This document shows, one piece after another, positions 1-6,518 of a stretch of DNA of 14,445 nucleotides. This DNA comes from an uncultured Oscillospiraceae bacterium (GTDB lineage Bacteria; Bacillota; Clostridia; Oscillospirales; Oscillospiraceae). Position 1 is the stretch's first letter, and the number at the start of each line of letters is the position of its first letter. Under the pieces are notes generated by a model. It saw only the letters and a program-made list of their open reading frames with translations. It searched no databases and was not told the DNA's origin. The DNA is taken from assembly GCA_905233785.1 (NCBI GenBank), contig CAJOCV010000026.1, positions 1 to 14,445 of the forward strand, read 5' to 3'. A program made the position numbers and the translations under genes.

Positions 1-1230
1 TTATTTCTCTTTTCCGGGCGCGTTCCCCTCGCACAGCGGATCGTTCCACCAATAGGCGGCGACCCGGTCGAAGTGGCGGTAATCGAACTGCTCGCGCAGC
101 AGGGCGTAACGCTCGACCCAGATCCCTGGCGGATCCTCGCGCCATTTTTCGGTCACGCAGACCTTGGTCCACCAATTGATTTTGGTCTCGGGCAGCGCCA
201 GCTTGAGTCGTTCGATAAACTCTTCGGGGATATAGGTATATGCTCCGATCCAAAGGCGTTCGAGTTGGGTAAAGCTCTCCAAAAACTCGTAGTTTTCCAC
301 CTCATAGAGCTTGCAGATGTTCAAATGTCGAAGCTGTGTCAGCCCCGCGAGCGGCGCGAGATCGAGCACCCTGCCGGGATGCGGGATCACCTCGCACAGC
401 TCCAGATACTCAAGCTTGCTGCACCCGGCGAGCGGGCTGAGATCGCGGAAGGGCATGATCGCGAGGATGCAGACCTCCAGCTCCGGCATTTCCGCGAGAA
501 AGCCGATGTCGCTCAGATCGGGGTTATGCCCAATATCGAGCAGCCGCACCTTCGTGCAGTAGCGCAGATCCCGGCTGTTTTCGTCATTTAGATAGTTGGG
601 GGCGATGATGCGCTCCACATCGGTTCGCACGGAAAACTCCCGGCCGAACCAGATGCGCCAGTTGACCTCCACCCCGGGAAACTCCTCCCGAATGCGCTGC
701 ATGGCCTCGCTCGACACGCCGCAGGAATCCATATCCAGGCTTCTGCACCTGGGCATACAACGCAGCGCATGAAGCACGCGGTCTCCCTCGTCATCCATTT
801 TGATATGCTTGAGGTCAAGCGCCGTATCCAGCGTCGTGACCTCCTGTCCCCAGAGCGTGAAGCGGCAGAGGAAGTCCACCTCCGGAAAGGCCTCCTGCAA
901 TTGCCGGATACGGTAAAAGGACAGTCCGCCTCTTTCGGGTTTTGTGCCGAGATCGACGTTATGTACATTGGGCATTTGCCGCAGCAGCTCAATGGTCTCT
1001 TTCACATCCGCGCCGGTTATACCGGACAGATCAATGCTGATTTCGTAGCCGTGATAGACTTTGCCATTGGCAAAGCGCAGCTCGGGCGTCGGCGTCGGCA
1101 GCGGCAGCGGCGTGGGCGTGGGCGAGGAATCCTGCGCCGCTTCTTCTTCCGGAAGGGGCGCAGTTGCCTCTCCGCAGCCCGTCAGCAGCAGGCAGCAGAG
1201 CAGCAGAAGCAAAAAAGCAAGTCGTCTCAT
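1..1230 (-). CDS. Leucine-rich-repeat lipoprotein, downstream paralogue
   Basis: This 409-residue protein is probably anchored outside the membrane. Residues 1-19 form a lipoprotein signal peptide with lipobox LTGC (Cys19), followed by a Pro/Thr-rich linker to about residue 50. Leucine-rich-repeat-like segments run from about 222 to 345 (LDIGHN, LSPLAGCSKLEYLEL, LDLAPLAGLTQLRHLNI). A second motif, an acidic 'FPxV' stretch followed by an Arg/Trp-rich strand, recurs near 112-130, 181-199 and 342-360. The protein aligns along its whole length with its upstream neighbour, so the two are tandem duplicates. Its ATG lies 5 nt after the neighbour's stop and has no visible Shine-Dalgarno, which suggests translational coupling in one mRNA. 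The TAA stop lies at the window edge. The family is recognised only as an LRR lipoprotein. The ligand or role is unknown; LRRs usually mediate protein binding. Confidence 0.85.
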   Translation of the reverse strand: MRRLAFLLLLLCCLLLTGCGEATAPLPEEEAAQDSSPTPTPLPLPTPTPELRFANGKVYHGYEISIDLSGITGADVKETIELLRQMPNVHNVDLGTKPERGGLSFYRIRQLQEAFPEVDFLCRFTLWGQEVTTLDTALDLKHIKMDDEGDRVLHALRCMPRCRSLDMDSCGVSSEAMQRIREEFPGVEVNWRIWFGREFSVRTDVERIIAPNYLNDENSRDLRYCTKVRLLDIGHNPDLSDIGFLAEMPELEVCILAIMPFRDLSPLAGCSKLEYLELCEVIPHPGRVLDLAPLAGLTQLRHLNICKLYEVENYEFLESFTQLERLWIGAYTYIPEEFIERLKLALPETKINWWTKVCVTEKWREDPPGIWVERYALLREQFDYRHFDRVAAYWWNDPLCEGNAPGKEK

Positions 1231-1235
1231 ATCAT

Positions 1236-2468
1236 TCAGCGATACACATAATAATTCGGATCGTTGGTATAGGTACTGCAGGAATAGGGGTAATGCGCGT
1301 AATCAAACTGTTCGCACAACAGGACATATCGGGGGTGGGGCGTACCGTCCGGGTTTTCGCGCCAGGAGCCAAGACTGCCTGTGCGTTCGGTGGTGTTGAT
1401 CTCCGTATCGGGCAGCGCCTCGCGCAGCTGCTCGATCCCCTCGGGCGGAATATCGTTGAAGGCCCCGATCCAGAGCCGTTCCAGCCCCGTCAGGTTTTTC
1501 AGCGCCTCCCAGTTTTTCACATGGTACATTTTGCAGATGTTCAGATGCTTGAGATTTGTCAGCTCTCCCAGCGGCGCCAGATCCATGACCTCCCCGTAAT
1601 TGAGGAAGAACTCGGACACCTCCAGAAATTCCAGCTTTTTGCAGCTTGCAAGCGGGCTCAGGTCTCGCCAGGGGCTGATGGCAATGACGGCCACCTCCAG
1701 CTCAGGCATATAGCTCAGAAAGCTCAGATCGGTCAGCGCGGTATTGTGACCGATGTCGATATACTTGATTTTTGTGGCATATTTGAGGTCTTTGGTATTG
1801 GCGTCCGTCAGATGGTGATTGAGGTTGGAGGCGAGGATGCGTTCGGCGTCGGTGCGGATACTGCAATCGTTGCCGAACCAGATCCGCCAGATTACCTCCA
1901 TCTGAGGGTATTCATCCCGTATCGCTGCCATGGCCTCGCTGGAGACGCCGCAAAAATCCATATTCAGGAAGCCGCATTTTGTCATACAGGGCAGCGCCTC
2001 TCGCACGGCCGCACCCTCGTCGTTCATTTTGATGTGGTCAAGCTCCATCGCCGTATCGAGTGTGGAGAAGTCCTTCCCCCAGAGGCGGAAGCGATAATCG
2101 AAGTCCACCATGGGCAGCGCCTCCTGCATCGCGTGAACATCCGCAAAGCTGAGGCGCTCGTCCTCCCCCTTCTCGCCGAGATCGACGCGCTTCAGTCCCG
2201 GCATTTCCCGCAGGAGGGCGATGGTTTGCTCCACATCCGCGTGACCGATCCCGCTCAGCTCGAGCGCTTCGGCGTCTTCATAGGCCTCCGTCCCGTCCGG
2301 GAAGCGCAGCAGCGCCGGCGTCGGCGCCGGCGTTGGCTCCACCGTCCCTTCGGGCGTCGGCTCCACCGTCGCTTCGGGCGCCGCGATCGTCTCGGTCGGC
2401 GCGGTTCCCGGATTTTGGCAGGCGCAGAGCAGCAGCGCCAGGAGCACGGCAAGCGCGTATTTTTTCAT
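1236..2468 (-). CDS. Leucine-rich-repeat lipoprotein, upstream paralogue
   Basis: This is a 410-residue predicted lipoprotein. I chose the ATG at 2468 because GGAGGGG lies 6 nt upstream (2475-2481) and the protein then begins MKKYALAVLLALLLCAC, a signal peptide with the lipid-modified Cys probably at residue 17. The in-frame ATG at 2507 would only add a 13-residue extension before the signal peptide. A Thr/Pro/Glu linker (about 22-50) contains a 24-bp tandem DNA duplication. The rest matches the downstream paralogue: the strand motif after 'QEALPMVDF', the block SSEAMAAIRDEYPQMEV with WRIWFG, then LRRs (DLSPLASCKKLEFLEV, DLAPLGELTNLKHLNI, LERLWIGA) and a shared C-terminal 'REQFDY/CEQFDY'-type segment. 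It is the first gene of a two-gene operon with its own promoter. Its function is not known; a surface-exposed binding or scaffold protein is an inference from the LRR fold and lipid anchor. Confidence 0.86.
   Translation of the reverse strand: MKKYALAVLLALLLCACQNPGTAPTETIAAPEATVEPTPEGTVEPTPAPTPALLRFPDGTEAYEDAEALELSGIGHADVEQTIALLREMPGLKRVDLGEKGEDERLSFADVHAMQEALPMVDFDYRFRLWGKDFSTLDTAMELDHIKMNDEGAAVREALPCMTKCGFLNMDFCGVSSEAMAAIRDEYPQMEVIWRIWFGNDCSIRTDAERILASNLNHHLTDANTKDLKYATKIKYIDIGHNTALTDLSFLSYMPELEVAVIAISPWRDLSPLASCKKLEFLEVSEFFLNYGEVMDLAPLGELTNLKHLNICKMYHVKNWEALKNLTGLERLWIGAFNDIPPEGIEQLREALPDTEINTTERTGSLGSWRENPDGTPHPRYVLLCEQFDYAHYPYSCSTYTNDPNYYVYR
2330..2377. repeat. 24-bp tandem duplication in lipoprotein linker
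   Basis: Two adjacent 24-bp units (2330-2353 and 2354-2377) differ at two positions and encode repeated TVEPTPEG-like residues in the Pro/Thr linker just after the lipid-anchored cysteine. The unit is a multiple of three, so changes in copy number would keep the reading frame and alter only the spacer between membrane and LRR domain. Confidence 0.8.
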
Positions 2469-2518
2469 TCTCAGCCCCTCCGAAAACACAGAATAGAATC
2501 CCCGCATGGAACAGATGC

Positions 2519-2547
2519 ATTATACTCCTTTGCTTCCGAATTTGCAA
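2519..2547 (-). promoter_or_regulatory. Promoter for the LRR lipoprotein pair
   Basis: Reading the minus strand, TTGCAA (2547-2542), a 17-nt spacer and a perfect TATAAT (2524-2519) form a sigma-A-type promoter about 50 nt upstream of the lipoprotein ATG. The -35 hexamer is palindromic and coincides exactly with that of the opposite promoter. Confidence 0.75.
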
Positions 2548-2570
2548 AAAATCTTTTTCTGCGCTATACT
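2542..2570 (+). promoter_or_regulatory. Promoter for the YgjP-like metallopeptidase
   Basis: TTGCAA (2542-2547), a 17-nt spacer and TATACT (2565-2570) form a good sigma-A-type promoter. The expected start near 2577 gives a leader of only about 20 nt before the ribosome binding site and ATG at 2599. The -35 box is shared with the divergent promoter. Confidence 0.75.
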
Positions 2571-2598
2571 GTCCCCATCCTGTACTTTCGGAGGCCAT

Positions 2599-3144
2599 AT
2601 GTCCTACACCGTGGAAGTCAAACGCAGCGAGCGGCGCAGCATCAGTCTGGAGATTCAGCCGGACGGAAGCGTTCTCGTGCGCGCGCCGCTGCGTATGAGT
2701 ATGCCGCGCGTGCGCGCCTTTGTAGAGCGGCATCGCGTCTGGATCGAGCGGCGTCTGCAGGCGCTGCAAGCGCAGCCGCCGGTGGAGAGGCTGAGCGAGG
2801 CCGAGCTTGCCGCGCTGAAAAAAGCGGCGAGTGCCGTCTTTTCCGAGCGCGCGGCTTTTTTCGCGCCGCGGCTCGGCGTCCGTTATCAGCGGCTCACCGT
2901 GCGCTGTCAGAAGAGCAAGTGGGGCAGCTGTTCCGGCAAGGGAAACCTCAGCTTCAACTGTCTGCTGCTGCTCGCGCCGCCGGAGGTGCTGGACTATGTG
3001 GTGGTGCATGAGCTCTGCCATCTGCTGGAGATGAACCACTCTCCGCGCTTCTGGGCACTGGTGGAGAGCATCCTCCCCGACTGCGCCGAGCGCCGCCGCT
3101 GGCTGCGGGAACACGGCGCCGCGCTCCTTGCGAGAGTATATTAG
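2599..3144 (+). CDS. YgjP/SprT-like zinc metallopeptidase (DUF45 family)
   Basis: This 181-residue protein belongs to the YgjP-like metal-dependent hydrolase family. It shows the family signature: a strongly basic N-terminal beta region (VEVKRSERRSISLEI, with VLVRAP), the block KSKWGSCS (Trp108) before a conserved hydrophobic strand, and VVHELCHLLEMNHSPRFW. In the last block His137 and His141 of HELCH plus His147 are the likely zinc ligands and Glu138 the catalytic base. The start at 2599 is set by GGAGG at 2590-2594 and by the family's usual beginning; an upstream in-frame ATG at 2506 precedes the promoter and is unlikely to be used. The protein is presumably cytoplasmic, as no signal peptide is seen. 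The substrate is not known. The gene stands alone, divergent from the lipoprotein pair and ending in a shared two-way terminator. Confidence 0.93.
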   Translation: MSYTVEVKRSERRSISLEIQPDGSVLVRAPLRMSMPRVRAFVERHRVWIERRLQALQAQPPVERLSEAELAALKKAASAVFSERAAFFAPRLGVRYQRLTVRCQKSKWGSCSGKGNLSFNCLLLLAPPEVLDYVVVHELCHLLEMNHSPRFWALVESILPDCAERRRWLREHGAALLARVY

Positions 3145-3161
3145 TGTCGGACGGTCAACAG

Positions 3162-3210
3162 GAAAACTGGGGATGTGAAAAAGCTCCGCTTTTTCACATC
3201 CCCGGTTTTC
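3162..3210. terminator. Bidirectional intrinsic terminator
   Basis: A nearly perfect 23-bp stem (3162-3184 with 3188-3210, one G-T mismatch) encloses a 3-nt TCC loop. The core is GGGG-ATGTGAAAAAGC pairing with GCTTTTTCACAT-CCCC, and the T-rich outer arm GGTTTTC gives the U tract for the plus strand, with AAAAC doing the same for the minus strand. It lies exactly between the convergent metallopeptidase and coiled-coil genes; the stop codon of the latter begins at 3211-3213. Confidence 0.9.
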
Positions 3211-4881
3211 TTACGATTTATTTGTTTGCTCCATACCGGCGGCAAGGCCGATGGCTGCGCCCGCGGCAGCGGCGGCAGCTAAGAAAGCGCCGCTTGCGAT
3301 CAGGAGCACAGCGTCTCCGCTTCCCGCGATGCGGGAGAAGGTGAGATCACCCAGCAGGGCGTCAATGACGCCGGCCAAAGCGATCGCCGCGGCGGTGAGG
3401 CATACGATACCAAAGATTTTCCCCTTGCCCAGCAGCCCGAACACACCGGCAACCAGCGCCAGCAGCGCGGCGACAGCGGTCAGGACGATGCCCACGAGTC
3501 TGCCTGTCAGTTCTTTGGTGACAGCCTCGGTGTTATCCTCGACATAGCTGCGTCCGGCAGCGGCGGCGACATAGCCCTGGGCAATGTTCAGGTCGGTGCT
3601 GTTTTTCATGTAGGTGAAATTGCCGCCCAGTCTGTCGGCGATGGACACCAGATCGCCGTCGGCGGGGGTGGCCAGGAGCTGCTCGATGCCTTCGATGATC
3701 TGATCGCGTCCGTTTTCAAAGGCCGCCAGCATCACGGTGCCCTCAATGATCTGCTGCTGACCCTCGGCAAGCTGTTTTTCCGCGTCGCTCAGCTTCTCGC
3801 GGCCATCGGCAAGCTGATCTGCGCCTTCGGCAAGCTGCTTTTCACCTTCTTCATACTTGGCTTTGCCCGCTTCCAGCTTGGCTTTGCCTGCGTAGAGTTC
3901 ATTGCCCGCGGCAGCCAGCTTCTGCTCGCCGGCGGCATAGTCCGCCTTGCCCTGATCCAGTTGCTGCTTTGCGGCGGCAAGCTGCTGCTCACCGGCGGCG
4001 TAGTCCGCCCTGCCCTGAGCGAGCTTGGCCTTACCGGCCTCCAGCTCCTGCTTGCCGGCCTCCAGCTCCGCCTGACCGGCGGCATAGTCCGCCTTGCCCT
4101 GGGCGAGCTGCGTCTTCAGCGCGTCCAGGTTCTTCCATCCGTTATATGCCTGAACCAGCAGATCTGCGTCAAGTCCCATTTCGCCCGCGACTCTGTTGAG
4201 TGCTCCTTCGAAGCCCTGCGTCTCAATCAGAGGTCTGAAGTATACCAAAGCATTGTCATAGATGGGCTTGGTAGCCTCCAGCATAGAAATCTGCTCTTCG
4301 GCCTCGTCGATGCGAGCCTTGGCCTCGGCAAGCTGCTGCTCACCGGCGGCAATGCGGGCTTCGCCCGCGGCGATCTCGGCCTCACCCTGTTCGAGCTGGG
4401 TCTTGGCGTCAGCGAGCTGGGCGGCGCCGGCGTCATACTGTGCCTGACCGGCGTCGAGCTGACTCTTGGCGTCAGCGAGCTGGGCATAACCCGCGTTATA
4501 CGCTTCCTGCCCCTCTTTCAGCTTTTTCTCGCCGGCCTCCAGCTCTTCTTTTGCTTCCGCCAACTGCTGTACGCCCGCTTCATACTCCTGCTGCTTTTCT
4601 TCCAACAGATCCTTGCCGGCGGCATATTCGTTCTGCCCCTTGCTCAGATCCTCCCGGCCTTTTGCGAGCGCTTCCCGGCCTTCCAAATAGGCCTGCTCGT
4701 TCTCCGCCAGCTGATCCAGGCCGTCTTCCAGCCTTGCAATATCCTCCAAAGCGTTTTCACGCTTTTCCTCCCAATACGCTTTTGCGTTTGACACATCCTT
4801 TAATGCGAATCCCGCGCCCATCAAGCTCAGCAACGCCGCAATCACGAGCACTGCGCTCAGCGCTTTTACGGCAATTTTCAT
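3211..4881 (-). CDS. Membrane protein with long Xaa-Leu-Xaa-Xaa-Gly heptad coiled coil
   Basis: This 556-residue protein is inserted in the membrane. The start at 4881 is fixed by AGGAGG (4888-4893) 6 nt upstream; a longer frame from 4932 would extend across the promoter's -10 box. Domains in order: an N-terminal membrane anchor (about 5-27); a heptad array (about 35-200, units such as QLAEGKA and LEAGEKK); a non-repetitive helical insert (about 200-255, with GWKNLD); a second heptad array (about 255-382); a short globular part; and three hydrophobic C-terminal segments (about 457-483, 488-510, 520-545). The heptads match the known X-X-X-Leu-X-X-Gly repeat family found in YhgE/Pip/EsaA-like proteins, and the topology of anchor, outside coil and C-terminal membrane bundle is similar but shorter. 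No type VII secretion genes are nearby. The function is unknown; an envelope-spanning or surface rod is an inference. Confidence 0.85.
   Translation of the reverse strand: MKIAVKALSAVLVIAALLSLMGAGFALKDVSNAKAYWEEKRENALEDIARLEDGLDQLAENEQAYLEGREALAKGREDLSKGQNEYAAGKDLLEEKQQEYEAGVQQLAEAKEELEAGEKKLKEGQEAYNAGYAQLADAKSQLDAGQAQYDAGAAQLADAKTQLEQGEAEIAAGEARIAAGEQQLAEAKARIDEAEEQISMLEATKPIYDNALVYFRPLIETQGFEGALNRVAGEMGLDADLLVQAYNGWKNLDALKTQLAQGKADYAAGQAELEAGKQELEAGKAKLAQGRADYAAGEQQLAAAKQQLDQGKADYAAGEQKLAAAGNELYAGKAKLEAGKAKYEEGEKQLAEGADQLADGREKLSDAEKQLAEGQQQIIEGTVMLAAFENGRDQIIEGIEQLLATPADGDLVSIADRLGGNFTYMKNSTDLNIAQGYVAAAAGRSYVEDNTEAVTKELTGRLVGIVLTAVAALLALVAGVFGLLGKGKIFGIVCLTAAAIALAGVIDALLGDLTFSRIAGSGDAVLLIASGAFLAAAAAAGAAIGLAAGMEQTNKS
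3929..4101. repeat. Heptad-phased intragenic DNA repeats
   Basis: A 26-bp sequence beginning CCGGCGGC and ending TTGCCCTG or CTGCCCTG occurs nearly identically at 3929-3954, 3992-4017 and 4076-4101. The offsets are 63 and 84 bp, that is three and four heptads, so the repeats stay in frame and in coiled-coil register. Many more diverged copies cover the rest of the coil-coding region. Confidence 0.85.
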
Positions 4882-4920
4882 GGTTTTCCTCCTTGCTTCT
4901 CTCACTGTGAATCTTTTTTT

Positions 4921-4949
4921 ACTATACTCCAAACAGACACCAAATGCAA
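4921..4949 (-). promoter_or_regulatory. Promoter for the heptad-repeat membrane protein
   Basis: On the minus strand, TTGCAT (4949-4944), a 17-nt spacer and TATAGT (4926-4921) fit a sigma-A-type promoter, giving a leader of about 30 nt before the ATG at 4881 with its AGGAGG. Confidence 0.7.
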
Positions 4950-4995
4950 GCTTTATGAGATAAAGAAACAGACTGCGGGTTATTCTCGCGTACGC

Positions 4996-5024
4996 TTGAA
5001 AAAAACGGTCTACGGTGGTACACT
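4996..5024 (+). promoter_or_regulatory. Promoter for the dipeptidase gene
   Basis: TTGAAA (4996-5001), a 17-nt spacer and TACACT (5019-5024), preceded by a TGG extended -10 (5016-5018), form a good promoter about 30 nt upstream of the dipeptidase start. It is divergent from, and separate from, the coiled-coil gene promoter. Confidence 0.7.
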
Positions 5025-5057
5025 TCTAACAATACTTGTGTAAAAAGGAGCAACAAC

Positions 5058-6440
5058 ATGAATCAGCAACTGCTGCAGCGCGTCAGCGCTTTTGCCGAGG
5101 AGAATACCGCGGCTGTTTTCCGGGACATCGCCCGTCTCGTTGCCATCGACAGTGTGGAGGGGGAAGCCGCAGAGGGCGCGCCCTTCGGCCCCGGCCCGCG
5201 GGACGCGCTTGCGCTGGGTCTGCAGATCGCGCGTGAGCTGGGGCTTGAGACGGTGGACTGTGCCGGGCGCATCGGCTACGCCTCGGTCGGCGGCAATGGG
5301 GACGAGTACCTTGCCACCATTACGCACCTTGACGTGGTGCCTGTGGGTGACGGCTGGAAGCACGATCCCTTCACCCTGCGCGAGCGCGAGGGCTGGATCA
5401 TCGGCCGCGGCGTCATGGACGACAAGGGGCCGAGCGTTCTCTGTCTCTACGCCCTCAAGTATCTCAAGGATCACAGCATCCCCCTGCGCTATCCCGTGCG
5501 CGCGCTTCTCGGCGCGAACGAGGAGACCGGCATGGGCGATGTGCTGTACTATCTCGAGCACTATCCCGCGCCGCTTTTCTGCTTCTCGCCGGACGCGAGC
5601 TTTCCCCTCTGCAACGGGGAAAAGGGCATCTATCAGGGGCGCATCGTCTCCAGGCTGCCCCTGGGCGACATTCTGGACATTCACGGCGGCGTCGCGCCGA
5701 ACGTGATCCCCGACAAGGCGGAGGCCACGGTGAAGGCGGAGAAGCTCACAAGCACCGAGGCGGTGGAAGCCGTCGAGACGGCGCCCGGCGTCTGGCGTCT
5801 GCTGGCCAAGGGCAAGGGCGGGCACGCCTCTCTGCCGAAGGGCACGGTGAACGCCATCGGCGTACTGGTAAACTACCTGCTGGAAAACGGCCTTGGGGAC
5901 GAAAACGACCGCGCCTTCCTGCGCCTGATCGAAAAGCTCCACCGCGCCTCGGACGGCACGGCGCTGGGCGTTCAGGCAAGCGACGGCAACTTTGAGCCGC
6001 TGACCATTGTGGGCGGCGTGATCGGCGTGAAAAACGGGCGTATGTTTCAGACGGTGGACAGCCGCTACCCCACCACGACGAGCGGGGCGCAGATCGCCGC
6101 GGGTATCCGCGCTCACGCGGGGGACGTTGCGGAGGTCACCGTGGATCACGATGCCGCGCCCTTCTATATGTCTTTGGACAATCCCGCCGTGCAGGTCTGC
6201 ATCAACGCCTACAACGCCGTCACGGGGGAGAACGCAAAGCCCTACACCATCGGCGGCGGCACCTACGCGCGGCACTTCCCGAACGCGGTCGCCTTCGGCC
6301 CGGAGCATCCCGAGCGCCCCATGCCGGACTTTGCCGGTCCCATCCACGGCGTGGACGAGGCCGCCTGCAAGGCCTGGCTCATCGAAGCGCTCAAGGTCTA
6401 CATTCTGGCTCTGATTGAGCTGGAAAAGCTGGATTTTTGA
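5058..6440 (+). CDS. pepV: M20-family metallo-dipeptidase (PepV/Sapep type)
   Basis: This 460-residue cytoplasmic peptidase is close to the usual length of PepV (about 470). Metal-site motifs of the M20 di-metal family are all present: THLDVVPVG with His90 and Asp92, GRGVMDDKGP with Asp121-Asp122, GANEETGMGD with Glu155 (expected general base) and Glu156, FSPDASFP with Asp179, and the C-terminal HGVDE with His430. The segment between about 190 and 310 corresponds to the lid/dimerisation-like domain of PepV. Known family members cleave dipeptides, commonly with an unblocked N-terminus, for amino-acid recycling. The start is set by AGGAG at 5046-5050, 7 nt before the ATG. The gene has its own promoter; no strong terminator follows, so some read-through into the response-regulator operon 78 nt downstream is possible. 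The exact substrate cannot be told from sequence alone. Confidence 0.93.
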   Translation: MNQQLLQRVSAFAEENTAAVFRDIARLVAIDSVEGEAAEGAPFGPGPRDALALGLQIARELGLETVDCAGRIGYASVGGNGDEYLATITHLDVVPVGDGWKHDPFTLREREGWIIGRGVMDDKGPSVLCLYALKYLKDHSIPLRYPVRALLGANEETGMGDVLYYLEHYPAPLFCFSPDASFPLCNGEKGIYQGRIVSRLPLGDILDIHGGVAPNVIPDKAEATVKAEKLTSTEAVEAVETAPGVWRLLAKGKGGHASLPKGTVNAIGVLVNYLLENGLGDENDRAFLRLIEKLHRASDGTALGVQASDGNFEPLTIVGGVIGVKNGRMFQTVDSRYPTTTSGAQIAAGIRAHAGDVAEVTVDHDAAPFYMSLDNPAVQVCINAYNAVTGENAKPYTIGGGTYARHFPNAVAFGPEHPERPMPDFAGPIHGVDEAACKAWLIEALKVYILALIELEKLDF

Positions 6441-6454
6441 AAAATTACAATTTC

Positions 6455-6494
6455 TTAACTTTTATCGAACGTCGCGCGCTATAATGGATATAAT
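6455..6494 (+). promoter_or_regulatory. Promoter region of the two-component/HtrA operon
   Basis: Two perfect TATAAT boxes lie 9 nt apart (6480-6485 and 6489-6494), but neither has a good -35 at 17 nt; the nearest is TTAACT (6455-6460) 19 nt before the first. An AT-rich segment with a weak TTAAC/CGAAC direct repeat (6455-6459 and 6466-6470, 11-nt period) sits where an OmpR-family activator could bind. Weak -35 elements with strong -10 boxes fit activator-dependent autoregulation, which is an inference. Confidence 0.5.
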
Positions 6495-6518
6495 TTCAAA
6501 TAGTAAGGAGCGATAAAT

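Noticed and set aside
1164..3011. 615-codon plus-strand frame across the lipoprotein gene and the peptidase start
   Set aside because: It overlaps two well-supported genes in another frame or strand, has no domain and no ribosome site, and ends in a low-complexity Ala/Arg tail.
3144..3344. Small plus-strand frame after the metallopeptidase
   Set aside because: It runs through the two-way terminator and into the antisense of the coiled-coil gene, with an Arg-rich shadow composition.
3211..4932. Longer N-terminus (17 extra residues) for the heptad-repeat protein
   Set aside because: The ATG at 4932 lies upstream of the predicted -10 box at 4921-4926, so it would not be in the mRNA, and AGGAGG sits exactly before the ATG at 4881.
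5010..6347. 445-codon open frame antisense to the dipeptidase gene
   Set aside because: The sense strand has a full M20 motif set, promoter and ribosome site. The antisense product is Arg/Ala/His-rich with no recognisable domain; long antisense frames are common in GC-rich DNA.
6441..6480. Terminator after the dipeptidase gene
   Set aside because: Only a weak AAATT/AATTT pairing is present, with no GC-rich stem.
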